Source: Ophioderma brevispina (Eukaryota; Echinodermata; Ophiuroidea; Amphilepidida; Ophiodermatidae). Taken from it: a stretch of DNA of 64,000 bases. The notes beneath the pieces are model-generated. The model was not told where the DNA came from, did not search any database, and saw only the letters and a list, made by a program, of their open reading frames with translations. Both the position numbers and the translations under genes were made by a program. Of the stretch, positions 12,315 through 23,999 are shown one piece after another; the first letter of the stretch is position 1, and every line of letters begins with the position of its first letter. Location of the stretch: assembly GCA_023653785.1 (NCBI GenBank), contig JAMKCH010079091.1:1-64000 (forward strand), written 5' to 3'.

Positions 12315-13029
12315 CTTAATGTGCTTAAAGGGTGCAAATTCATGTTCATAAGCATGGAGCGTTTCTAAGTTTAGTTCGTTCTCGTTTTGGATGTTGCCGA
12401 TTTTAACGAAACGAGTTATAGGCCTCGAAAAATTAGACAAATTGGAGGGCGCTTTTTGTGTGAAATATGGAATTATGTTTTTAAATGGTCACTTTTTACT
12501 GAAGATCATAATGATTATGAAAAAAGAATCATGCGAAATACGGGCATCCATTTTCATGAATTAATTTTTTAAAATAATTTTCTGAATATGCACAGGTGGT
12601 GAGGGAAAACAAACAAATACATAACAACTACCTACCAGTGACATTTAATAAATGTAATGATGGAGAAGGATAATATAAGTATTTTATATTACTTCAACTA
12701 TAGCCAAAATGATTGTGTAATAGTCATAAAGATATCTTTTTAAATATCTTAAATATAACCCCTGATAATTGTTCACATGATAAAATATAGGAGATGATGC
12801 ATTTTGGAATTTTTTCGCGTTAAACTACTGGCCTTCTTTGATCAGCCATATCTCGGGAATCAAATGTCCAATTGAGATCGAATAAAAAGCATTTTGTAAG
12901 ATTACAGTATACACAATTTAGCCATGCATTATTCATTTCCGGATTAGAACAATTTTTATCATATTCAGACCCATACCCCCCCTTAAGACTTGGCTGGATA
13001 TTGGTTCTTTCCTTGCTTATGCTGATGAA

Positions 13030-13324
13030 TTAAAGGTGCTTGTTCCTTTGATGGAGGTCTTTGAGTTCTCTACTGATATGGTACATGTGGCTAGAAGCCA
13101 ATAAGCATTATGCGAAGCCCTATTCAAACTGTGCTGAAATTGTGGTAACCATTAAATGGCAGTTTTTGTGTCACATATCTTGGGAATGAAATGAGGGCTC
13201 CAAATTTCATGACAATACAATGAGAAAGTACAGCCTTTCATCTGATATTCAAACTCGTTACGTACTCCCACCAGGCCCTGGTGAATCATGAGGCCGTAAG
13301 GAACACCTGGAACACGCTCCTTAA
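13030..13324. mobile_element. TTAA-flanked MITE family A, copy 3
   Basis: A 295-bp element with left end TTAAAGGTGCTTGTTCC and right end GGAACACGCTCCTTAA. Interior blocks such as CATATCTTGGGAATGAAATG and CCTTTCATCTGATAT are shared with copies 1 and 2. Confidence 0.75.
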
Positions 13325-13455
13325 TTGTTCTTTTTGTTTATAACTTTCAGGAACTGACATGGACCATATAAGGTTTTAATGCAGATCACACATTAGTCCA
13401 AGAAAAGATGGGATAGAAAGCTCAAGTATTCATGCTGTGTGAACTTGTACTGTAG

Positions 13456-13527
13456 GGCAAAGAAGACCTGTTGAATGGAGAGGACCAACTCCTGATGAGA
13501 CGAAATGGTGGTCGAAGAGAAGACACG
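13456..13527 (+). other. Exon-like segment, unassigned
   Basis: A 72-base open segment after tgtactgtag and before gtaggg, the same length as DHW unit 1. It reads GKEDLLNGEDQLLMRR and so on in phase 0. A second frame reads PTPDETKWWSKRRHGR, which loosely echoes the (D/E)xxW plus basic residues pattern of the DHW units. No family recognised. Confidence 0.2.
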
Positions 13528-14230
13528 GTAGGGCTAATTTAACAAACGTCATCTCTGTTTAGTGTCACTCAAGCTTAGAAATAAACTGCCTCAGACACAA
13601 AAGCAACATGTAAGCCTATTTTAAACACATGGCAAAATAATAGATGAGGCCATAGGGGAGATAGTCAATTACGGGTCGGCACAGAACGAGCTATACTTTG
13701 GTCGCAAGGAGTAAGAACGAGGTCATCCTTTTGCCACAGATAGTGTTCATATATGTTAGCAACTGCAAAACAAAAAAGAAAAAAAAAGAACAAAATGTGT
13801 GTCAGAACTACTTTTCATGTCTCCTGTTCATAAAAATTATGGTTCTTGTGGTGATAGAGCACAATAGAGATCAAAACATTTTGCACAAGTTCCATGTCGT
13901 AACTACGACTATTCGGTTTAAGACTTTAAAGAGAAAAAGATACATGCGGGTGAAAAATGTTTTTAAAATTGCCCAAATTATAGGGAACCAATTCATGATT
14001 CAGGAAGACAATAATCACAAAGGAAAGGTCCACGATGTTGAATATTTCCTGGATATGTTTAACAAATACAGTAAAGTAAATACTTTTCATTGCCTTTCAT
14101 TTTGCTTCAGAACCACCTGAGACAAAAACTATTGTCACATTTGAAATTAAGACAAGTAAGTGGGCACTATTTTTCTATTAAGTTCAGTCCGGTATTGGGA
14201 TGAGACACAGTGACACCTGAGTGACATGGT

Positions 14231-14575
14231 ATGGCCATAACCCATTTCAGAATCGCCAAAGAGGGGCTTTTACAGTTGGACATGGGAGTTTCAATAATGA
14301 AAAAACTCAATGCTGCCACTGAAAAGTGCCTTGTGAATTTCTCACTGAAGACAGTTCAAAAACTTGCTACAGGGTATAAAGCAAAGATGGGTGTTACAGA
14401 AAAGTGGAAAATATTCGAAGAAAGGGCCAAGGATCTACAGCTTTTGTAGTGATAGGAAATCTGGTAGTGCAACGCAGGATCCTACTCATGATATCAGAAA
14501 GGTGTATTCAGAGGCGGCAGCTGCAATGCATGACGAGATATTGATAGAGTGTGCACGGCAAAAACTCCAAGTGTA
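14231..14575 (+). other. Coding-like stretch with a possible frameshift, unassigned
   Basis: An open frame with balanced amino acid use (KEGLLQLDMGVSIMKKLN...TEKWKIFEERAKDL) runs to 14449. A second frame carries on from there (SGSATQDPTHDIRKVYSEAA...) to 14575. This may be one coding region with a frameshift near 14440, or two exons. No family recognised. Confidence 0.25.
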
Positions 14576-15479
14576 GTGAGGTATGTCAATTAGTTAACAC
14601 CTTGTATATTTTATGATTAACCAAGTGAAAATGTTTAAGCTGGTAAAAATTGGGTGGTAACTTGATCATGGCCCAGTCTATATATGATTTTTCTTCCTAA
14701 ATGGAAGCATATCACAAAAAAAAAATCTTAAGTTTTTTTAAGTCAGTCCAGCCATTTGGATTGAAGCCCAAAAAATGTGTACTAAATTGGCCACAGGATA
14801 GAGTGTTTGTTAAATAAATGTTGTCAACCACCTGGAGAATTTGTGTCCCCACCAAACTCTAAAATGGGGGCTATAAAATGTCTTTGTCAAGATTGAGCTA
14901 GTTTCTTACAAAAACTGGGGTTATGATTGTAGGAGGGCACTATGAGTGAATTGATTAACTGCTGAATGCCAAATTATCGCAGAATTAGAAGGGTACTAAA
15001 CATTGCAAGTTCTCTGGTTTGATTTTGGTGGACAAGCAGTTGTATAATTGTAATGAAAAAGAATCTTAAAGTTTCTCACTCATACGTGTTGTTTTTACAA
15101 AATCTATGATGTTTTCATTTGATTCGTTCATATTGCTTTTAGGTCCTGCCCCAAAGCAGCCAATTACAAAGACTTGGCTTGAACAGCTTCATCAAAAATC
15201 TTTGAGAGTACATTGCGCATCTTAAATTGACCCTTATACCATCAGCCCGACCAGTACTTGATATACAGGAAGATGTTTGCCAGTACCATGACTGATTAGC
15301 AAGAAAGATATTGTAAAGCAACGGACCAATTTTAACAATATATGAAGGAGTCTTTTCCAGAACGGAAGATAAGAAAGGTATGATATGGGATAAAGTGATC
15401 CTTCCAAAAGCATTACATCCAGAAAGGGAAAAAAAAACTGTTTGTATATCAAGTTTGCTTGCAAATCCATCGTGGTGGT

Positions 15480-17390
15480 TCCAATTTGTTGCAGTGCATA
15501 GGGGTGTGAAGTTATTGAAGCATGCTGAAATGTGGGAGAGGATCATAGAGAACAGAATTCAGACAATTGTGAAAGTGGATGGGGTGCAATTTGGTTTTAT
15601 GCAGTTAGAGCAGTGATTGGTTTGTATGAAGAAGCAAAGACCAGAGTAAATGGGGATGACCCGAATTAAAGGTGCGTGTTCCGATCGTCTTTGGGACCCC
15701 CCTGATTTACCCGGAAGTAGTATCGATTTTGATATCAGATGAAAGGCCGTATTTTTCTCATTGTCATCCTGAAATTTGAGCCCTCAAATCCATTTCATTC
15801 CCAAGATATAAACAAAAAACCGCCGTTTTAGTGGTTAACCACCAATATTAGCACCCACCCTATTGAATAGGGCGTTGCAACATGCATTATTGCGTCTACC
15901 ATCAAAACCGCAAGTTTGTTTCCCACGGTACTTGATTGGGTGTATGTGCAAGCGGCAGGCTCTCATATCAAGTAAAGAACACAATACACATAAATCGGAA
16001 CAACCACCTTTAAGTCTATAAATTTTTAATCTTTATAGAATGGTCTTCACCCCAAAACCCCATCTGTAAGTTTCGCACAAATATTTCAAGTGAGAGCCTA
16101 AAACATGATTTTGTAATCCGTACAGAGTACTGTGTAAAAGTAATATTGGTCGACCAAAATGGGCGTATTTTCTCCTTTCTCATAATTTCCAACCAGATCC
16201 TTTAGCCCTAAAATTTCACAGGGCTAAATAAGAAAAAAATGGTAGAGCTTTATTCTGATACCAAAATTTTGACTACATAGTAAAATCTGTGGTCCCTGGT
16301 GACGATAAAGGCTATTAGCAATCAGACCATGGCCCTTTGACTGAAGGTGGGGGACTGGGGTCCGAGTTGTCTGATGAGTTTGAGATGAAGGTGAGCGTGC
16401 ATCAAGGTTCTGTACTGTAGCCGTTGATGTGGTCAAGAAGAGTGCAAGAGAAGGTTTGATGAGTGAATGATGATGCTGATGATTTGGCTTTGATTGAAGT
16501 GAGAGAGGGATGAAGGGAAGTATTTTGGAAATGGAAGAAGGCTTTTGAGGGTAAGGGTCTCAAGTGAGAAGATGATTAACGGTGAGCAGGGTGGAGAGGA
16601 AGTGTCAGTGAGTAAGGTAAACCCATGTGGTATGTGCAGAAAGAGGGTAAGAGCAAATTCAGTGTGGTGTCAGGAAATGGATTCATGGGAGATGCTCAAA
16701 GACGTAGAGCCGGCTTGGCAAGAAATTTTGTGTACAGAAGATGCAAGAAAAGAGCTGGAACAGGTAGAAAAGTTCTGTGGTGAGCTGGAATTGGTGAAGC
16801 AGTTAACATACTGAGGGACGGGGTGAATGTAAATGGTGGATGTGAGGCGGCTGTGGCAGCTAGAGTAAATTTTGGTGGGCGAAGTTTAGGGAGAGTTGCT
16901 AGACGGGAAAAGATTTCCTTTGAAGATAAAAGGAATGGGGCATTTGTGTATAAGTGTTGTGTGTGATGCTGCATGGGAGAGGGACACAGTGTCTGAATGA
17001 AAATGAGATGGGGATTTTGAAGATAGAGAGTGACCAGTGAGAGTGATGTGTAGTAGGAAGTTGATGGATAGTAAGAAGACTGAGGACTTATGCAGATGTT
17101 GGGTTTGGAAAAAGAGGTGGACTGGTTGGCAAAGGTGAATGGTGTACTACGTTGGTATGGGCATGTGCTGAGGAGTGATGATGAGCAAGTTTTTAAGGAG
17201 GGCCCCTTGGGTTTGAGGTGGGCAGTTTGAGGAGGGGCGACCAAAGAAGGCATGGAAGAAGCAAGTGGCGAGGAAGAAAGTAGGAGGGATGGGTTGAGGA
17301 TGGAGGATGCACTGATTCGGGTGAAGTGGAAGGAGGGTAAGGGCGATGGAGCCTGCAAGGGTGAGGTAACTCTGGTCACGCGATTCATGG
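15480..17390 (+). mobile_element. Decayed LINE with RT and Cys-rich 3' region, split by a MITE
   Basis: Non-LTR retrotransposon remnant. Near 15500-15600 it reads HRGVKLLKHAEMWERIIENR and VQFGFM, the RT segment around the NYRGxxLL and QxGF boxes. At 16360-16420 it reads SDEFEMKVSVHQGSVL, the GVRQG-like box. At 16460-16495 it reads DDADDLALIE, the catalytic YADD equivalent, changed. Downstream are a CGMCRKRV cysteine motif, LMDSKKTEDLMQMLGL and GVLRWYGHVLR, typical of the C-terminal part of this LINE type. Many stops and shifts make it inactive. A family A MITE sits at 15666-16013. The fragment at 8865-9620 belongs to the same family. Confidence 0.75.
15666..16013. mobile_element. TTAA-flanked MITE family A, copy 1
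   Basis: A 348-bp element with left end TTAAAGGTGCGTGTTCCGAT and right end ATCGGAACAACCACCTTTAA, TTAA at both edges. Internal blocks are shared, in inverse orientation, with copy 2 at 39522-39863. It splits the RT coding remnant of the LINE around it. Confidence 0.85.
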
Positions 17391-17655
17391 AGACAAAACT
17401 GGATTTAAAACTTTGGATTTTCTATTACTATAAAAGTGGCATTTTTCTTGCTCCATTCTCCCTCATCGAAATTAAATAATCCAGTTAAGTTTTATAGAAA
17501 CACTACCCGTATGTTCATTGTGTAAAGCTCATTCATGCATTTAATTTGTATTGGAATATCATGATACTGGTAGAAGCACGCCATGTGCATTGGATGATTT
17601 AGAAATGTAATGAATGATAACATTATTGGTATAAATGACTATTTTACATCTTTAG

Positions 17656-17776
17656 GAAGGTATGTTCACTAAGTGTACTGTATGTACCGTCACGGCAGAA
17701 GAAAGAGGGAAAACTTGGACAAAGAGAAGAGGAAGTCCATCAATGATGTTATGGAAAAGCACCTGGAAATAGTGAA
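17656..17776 (+). other. Exon-like segment with strong donor, unassigned
   Basis: Between acatctttag and gtaagtatg. From an ATG at about 17685 the frame is open to the donor and very basic: MYRHGRRKRENLDKEKRK followed by SINDVMEKHLEIV. An in-frame stop lies just upstream of the ATG, so this could be a first coding exon. No family recognised. Confidence 0.3.
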
Positions 17777-18588
17777 GTAAGTATGAAGATCATGCAGATT
17801 GCCATGCATATAGTAATTATTTCCTCGGGGGAAAATGACTTTGATTAACGTCATATTTGGTCAGAAGAACCCACCGGCCCAAGGCTTATATGTGGTGTAA
17901 ACAAAGTGACCTTCGATGAACCTTATTGTGTGAACTTTGACTCCCAATTTGTGAAAATCTATAAAACTACATTCTTTGGCCACATAGGATGCTATGGCCA
18001 CTAAACAAGTACATAGTTTTCACTGTTGATACAAGGGCAGCCTTCATTCTTTGCATAATATACATTACATATATTGAACTCCTGTGGCTTTCCTTAAAGC
18101 ACTTAAAGACAGTTGTATTACAGTAGGCACTATACTGTTTCATGATTGCATGTAAGATAAGTTCATTGATCAGGAATTTTAAGGGAGCTATGAAGGCCAC
18201 ATAAAATAATGAAGGGTTTGTCTTCACTTCGATTATCTTTTCCCGTGAAAATATGCTTACACAAAATCCTGAATTGCAACAAAGGAAATTTCAATGTCTC
18301 CCAAAATGAACCACTGGTCAATTACTTGTATGATAATGATGCATAGTCTTTGATATTATTGGTTTATCTCCCTGGCATTATGTATGAAGGTCAAAGGTCA
18401 TACTTGTGGATTTCAGACTTTCTGCTCTTATTCCACAATGAATACTGTGCAAAGTTTCCTTTTAACCTATCAGAGATCTTGCAAGTTTTAACCTTGCAGT
18501 ATATTTAATCCTTGTTTCTATACAGCAGTAATAGTACTAGTGTTGACTATTATAGACGTATGTATTGTTCCATTTTTAATTGTAACAG

Positions 18589-18760
18589 AAAGGCCAGGCT
18601 TATGAAAGACAAAGAACAAAAGCCCGCAAACGATCGATACCTCTGCATCTGTATTAAGTGGAATGGATCAGTCAAAGACCGCATTCCTCACCTGGACCCA
18701 GGCAAAGACAAGACAAAAAACACTTGTGGAATCTTCACACTCATGTCACAGGGGCCCTGA
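18589..18760 (+). other. Exon-like segment ending in a stop, unassigned
   Basis: After aattgtaacag the frame reads KARLMKDKEQKPANDRYLCI followed by CIKWNGSVKDRIPHL up to a stop at 18760. The composition is coding-like. Other frames stay open to about 18867, so the true frame is uncertain. Confidence 0.25.
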
Positions 18761-20147
18761 CCACTGGAACCATGAACTCGGGAAGGAGCACTTGTTGTGT
18801 ATCAAAACCCACTTCAGATCTCCCTCGCAGACAGCAACTTGACATGACGTCCTATGGCTACACTTGAAAAGTTGCCAAAAAAAATGGCAGGCTTCAGGAA
18901 GTTTATATTTACAGTGTGACAAAACTGTTGGCGTGAGAATAAAAAATGTCTGTTCTGGGATTTGCTATATGATTGTGGCCTTGGAGATTGTAAAGAAGGT
19001 AGGTTAAAGACTATTTTATCAACATCGGACAATGACCAAATTGATATTGAATTTTGTGAGCCAGTTGTATAACAGCAGAAATGGTAATTCCTGTCATGTA
19101 TTTCATTAAATTTTTATTGGATGCAACAAGGTATGCTCATTCTATTAAAAATCACATTCATGGGTTTTTGTTGTGTTTTTGTTGCTGCTTTTTGTTTTTC
19201 AAACTGGCTTCACATGAATTTAAAACCCAAAACAAGAGACAGGACATACAGCAAAGAAATAAGTTCTATATATCAATGATGCAACTCCTGTTATAGATGC
19301 GACAATTAAATCTGTCTAAAATCTTATAAAAAACAGGTACGTATCAACTTTTGTAGTTGGCACATCACAACGATCATTGTGGACAGATAGTCAGCAGATT
19401 AGCAGAGGCAACTACGACGATTAGTTAAGCCCACACCTTGGACGTAAGTGGTTTTGTGATTAAAACTAAAGCACAAATCCTGAACTATTAGAAAGTCTAC
19501 AAGTGACAGGACTTGAGCATGATAGTTCAAAACTTACAAGTAAAGAAACAATTTTTGGCTAATTAAACACTCATCAAAGTTATAATTTGCATTGACAGTT
19601 GTTTGAGGGGCAAACTATAGAAAGTCCGTGTACCATCTATGTCAGCAATACGTAATTCCTGTACATGATTTTATGATTTTTTTCAATGCTCATAAGTAGC
19701 AAGCTGCCCTTGTCCATTAACGTCACCACATGATTTCAAAACAATTCAAGTCCTCTGCTTACTATTTTAAATATAACCAATTACATACATCAAAATAACC
19801 ACTGGCCCAAGACTCATCTAGATGTACACCATAGCCATGTTTCTGGTAATGTATGTTGATCTAAATCAGTGATCACTCTGTATTTAAAGGTTTGCTATGA
19901 AACATGCAAACAGGAAAATTAATCCCGCCCCATACTGTAATTCACATTTCTTTCAATAATATAAAGACCTGCAGGAGTTCTCGCCAACGCATATTGAAAA
20001 CCGCCAATCAAGCTGCAGATTTACATCATGTGTACGACTTAAAAAAAGTGGCTGGGAAGCCACCTTTTGCTGGCCCGTCCCCATCACAGTGTTCCCCACA
20101 ATTTCAAAAATCCAAAAGGATTAATGGCAAACTGTTCTAAAGTATAG

Positions 20148-20199
20148 GAAAACTAGACAGGAGACAAAGTGGGAACCCAGGAAGAGGACATGTTTAAAG
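20148..20199 (+). other. Exon-like segment, unassigned
   Basis: A short open segment between aaagtatag and gtaaaa. One frame reads KTRQETKWEPRKRTCLK, again an acidic-K-W-basic pattern. Length and splice ends fit a small exon, but the evidence is thin. Confidence 0.2.
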
Positions 20200-21597
20200 G
20201 TAAAATATCTGAATTAAATGTTTTACTAAGGCCATCTAGGTGGCATTGCATAGTAGTAAGGTTTACTGTGAAAAAAACAGGAAAATAAGCATTTGAGAAA
20301 AACTGGTTAGAAGTGATTTCGATGAAAGGGTATCAAAATTCTTTGATATTATTTTCAACCCGATTTGAATTCATTTTGCCCCAAATCCACTTTTGGATGT
20401 TGTTTCACACTGTCGGATTTTTTTGAAGTGGTGAATCACTAGCATCCCTGTATTAGCATAATCATCAATTGCAACATCTTGTGGTTTTGTGGGGTCATAA
20501 ACAATGATATTTGCTATATGTGTCTCGTTGTGCATGTAGTGGTATGCTGAATGAAATTGATTTTCAGCACAAAGGTTTTAAAAGGTCTTTTGTGGACCGA
20601 AATACCAAATTACTTTGAGAGTAGATCAATTTGCACGTAAGATTAGGGCAAAATTTACGATACTTAGGATAGCGGTTCAGTATGTAAGAACCTCAACTGG
20701 TCAGTTCAGTTTGTGGGGGACAGGCGGGAGATAATAAATACTCCTTTAATTTGGGTGCAGCAATGACCATATATAAACAGAAAAATATTTATGGCAACAG
20801 ATTTGTTACTTGGTAATATTTAAATCGCACTTACCATGATGCCTAATAGGGGGTCATAGGGACCAAGCAAACTCATTAATAGGCAGGAAATTTATTATGT
20901 TTTTTTTTTGTGGGAAAGAAGCATATCGATAAGAGATTGTAATTACACAAATTTGAGGTCCAACAAATTTGTATCATGGACGTTCTAATCTTGGCTGCCT
21001 CGAGGGAAATAGGATTAGTTAAATTGCTCATCCCACTAATCAGTACTAGAAGCTTTTTGGAAATTTTAATTTACTGCAAAAATTACTTATGATACGTTGA
21101 TAAACATTCATAATTTGATGTTCAGACACTACCAGCACTGAACAGATATTGCTCATGGGTGAAAACCCAACCTGGAAAAAACGGGACATTCACCTTCTAC
21201 AATCGACATTCCAAAGTTCTTTACGGGATGGTAACCAAGAAAAAACAGTGGTGTGGACCAAAGTTTCTCCGTGGGCTTAAGAAATGAAAGAGGTATGGTG
21301 ATGTTATCAAGGGTGAATGTATGAAGGTCCAACATTTCCTATAAGGTAGTTCCTCCCTCAGAGTGGTGGTGAGGCTGTGTTGTCGATTCAAATAAGACGA
21401 TTTTTGTTCTTTAATCAAAAGTTAGCTGAGCATTTCAAGTGACTAAAATTTGACCAGTGGGTGTGAGCAAATGTGAAATTTCTTTACCTAGACCAAAATT
21501 ACAGTTTTGATAAGGGCAAGTGAGGTGGTGAGGTTGTTGTTTGAAGTTTTTTTTTTCCTGACTCAACAATGTAATAACAGTATCAAATTATTTTCAG

Positions 21598-21678
21598 ATT
21601 CCAGATAAACCTGTGCATTGGGCCATGATGACAGTGCTACAGCTAGAAGGGAGGTGCAGGACGGCAGTAATTCCATGA
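21598..21678 (+). other. Possible terminal exon, unassigned
   Basis: A good acceptor (aattattttcag) is followed by IPDKPVHWAMMTVLQLEG and then RCRTAVIP before a TGA. It could be the last exon of a + strand transcript. No family recognised. Confidence 0.2.
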
Positions 21679-22429
21679 CCCAAACATTACCAGCTAACCT
21701 GAGGACCTATTTGGCAAACAGTTCAACAAAAAAATGGCAGCCAGTAGTGGAATAAGTGTTGTTACATAACATATATTTTAGATGTTGTGAAGTGATGTGT
21801 CACCATTGGCAATAACTCCCAATTAACAAGGAGTTATGGAATGTTCCAGTGTGTGTTGTGTGCGTAACATGGTGTTGTGGTGTGTGGGTGTGAAGGCGTG
21901 CCCATTGGGGAGAATGAAACCCATTTATGGAAGTTTCACCTTCCAAAAACATGTAATATGGTAATCTTGTCATTCATAAGGCACTTCCCTGGGATGCATA
22001 GGCCTAGTGGTCGGTTATTTTGGTGTCTTTCAAAAAACGCGTAACAATTTTGCTATCTATCTTTTTAGGTGATAGTGGTCAGAGCCTCTGTTGAAGTGAA
22101 AAAAAGCTACAGACCTGGGGAAACATGTTATTGATTTAGGATAGTGCATATCGCTTGGATTAACTGCATTAAATGTTTGCAAGAAATAGCATGTGTTAGG
22201 ATGCTTTTAGATGTGCAGGAACTTCAGAATAGTAGTCAGTGCTAAGGGTATATGGTTGCAGGATGTCAGTGAACTTCATGAAAAAGTCCCCATTTTCCTG
22301 GTAGGTCAGTGTTTGGTTGAAATGCATGTCTGTTTATGGTGACAACATGGGTTTTTTAGTGGCCCTGTGCATGCCAGGCATGTGGTGTGGATTTTGGACG
22401 AATGAGGTCTTCATCATGGTGTCTTTATT

Positions 22430-22786
22430 TTAAAGGCACTATCAACGATTTCCCATAATCAGAAAACATTGCCCCCCCCAATAATACAAAATCAGATGTT
22501 TGCATGTCTGTAACAAGTATAGCTATCCTAACATACCCTGACAAGTGATAAGGCTGAAGAAACATAAATAAGACAAAATTGGATATTTTATTCATTACAT
22601 CCATACAAACACTGTCGCAATACATAATTGATGGAGATTCATATCTTGGAACAAGCAGTTTGCTTCCTTTTGCAATTGGAAAAAAAGTAACTACAAAATT
22701 CTTACAACTTATCCTTCACTTTTAGACACTCGTGCAAATTCAAATATTTCTAACTCTTTTGGGAGATCACTGAGAGTGCCTTTTAA
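22430..22786. mobile_element. TTAA-flanked MITE family C, copy 1
   Basis: A 357-bp element with left end TTAAAGGCACTATCAACGAT and right end ATCACTGAGAGTGCCTTTTAA (read in two halves: ATCACTGAGAGTG, CCTTTTAA). Blocks such as TATCCTAACATACCCTG, ATCTTGGAACA and CTTATCCTTCACTTT are shared with the copy at 53009-53348. Confidence 0.8.
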
Positions 22787-23524
22787 AAGGTTTCACAATC
22801 AAGGTCCATATCATTACCATTTATTTTTGGCTTACCACACATGAAATGGAATTAAAATTCTATTTTTCTTTTACAATTATTTGAATCCCAAAGAAAGAGT
22901 TGTATGATTACCAATAAGTGGACTTTAAATTCCAGAGACTTAAATTAGTCCAGAAGGGACACTAAATAATAAGTGACTTTATCCAGACCCGGTACTAAAT
23001 ATTTGAGCAACAATGTGAATATCTCTGCCAATTGGCCTGCATTTCCATGGTGCCAAAACACCTACAAGGAAACTGGAACTTTTATTTGCTTTAGATGATA
23101 CATGTGATTGCCTAACAGGAAGACTTGAGATTTTGTGGTACATGTAAAATTTGGCCAACAAAAAAACGCTGTTCATTTTATAACACTGGACATTTTAGAA
23201 GGGTCATTTGTGATCCAATGCCTCCTCCACACCAACTGACCTGAAAAATGAGTGGTATATATGTCTAATTGACGTGCAAATTTCGGTCAACGCCATTAAG
23301 AAATACAAAATTGGTACATTTGTTGGTGAATGGACAGAAATTCCCCACAGGTTTTTCCTAATGGGGATTTGGATACAAAACATAATGATCGTAAAACCAT
23401 ACAAATATGATTTGAATCAACTTGTTTTCCAATGTACTGATCTCGTGCCAATAAACAAGAGGTCTTGAAATGTATTTTAATTAATCCAAAATATTTTTAA
23501 ATAGTTTGTAGTAATTTATCACAG

Positions 23525-23586
23525 GTGACTATCGGATCACAAGGCAGCCAAACAAAGGGAGACGGAGACAAGTGGAAAGGTTCAAG
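23525..23586 (+). other. Exon-like segment, unassigned
   Basis: A 62-base open segment between tttatcacag and gtaaga. It reads DYRITRQPNKGRRRQVERFK in one frame and GDGDKWKGSR at the end of another. Both splice signals are good; the coding function is unknown. Confidence 0.25.
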
Positions 23587-23999
23587 GTAAGAAAACAGTG
23601 CAGATCACAAACAACCACACATGTTTGCACTGCACTACAGTTCATCATTACAAATGCAACCCTGTTTTGTGTTCTTTGTTAATCCAACCTAAAGAAAAGT
23701 GAATGGAATTGACAGCTAAATGTATTTGCATAATTTAAACCAGGAAGACTACAATTTGAAAGAGTGGCTGCATGACACCCCAGGCTTAAAAAAACCCATA
23801 TCAGTTGGTACCCTTGCGTATCATTACTTTCATTATATAGGAGCCACAGGTTGCACACCAAACAACGAAATCAAAACCATGATCAGAATATTAGTGAAAA
23901 CTAAAAAAAAATAAAGGGAAAAAATAATAATCATTTTGGTTTTTTTTAATTTTTTAGGTTTTTTCTTTTTTTAAATGTTTAAAAAGTATTGATATTGGC

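Noticed and set aside
13698..14120. 140-codon + strand open frame ending near VHDVEYFLDMFNKYSK
   Set aside because: Starts in a Lys-rich low-complexity stretch, with no recognisable domain and no acceptor; only the last 25 codons look coding-like, which is too little to call.
16696..17388. 230-codon minus-strand open frame, Ser/Pro/Thr-rich
   Set aside because: It is antisense to the purine-rich LINE remnant (GVLRWYGHVLR, LMDSKKTEDLMQMLGL on the + strand); the composition is the complement of that sequence.
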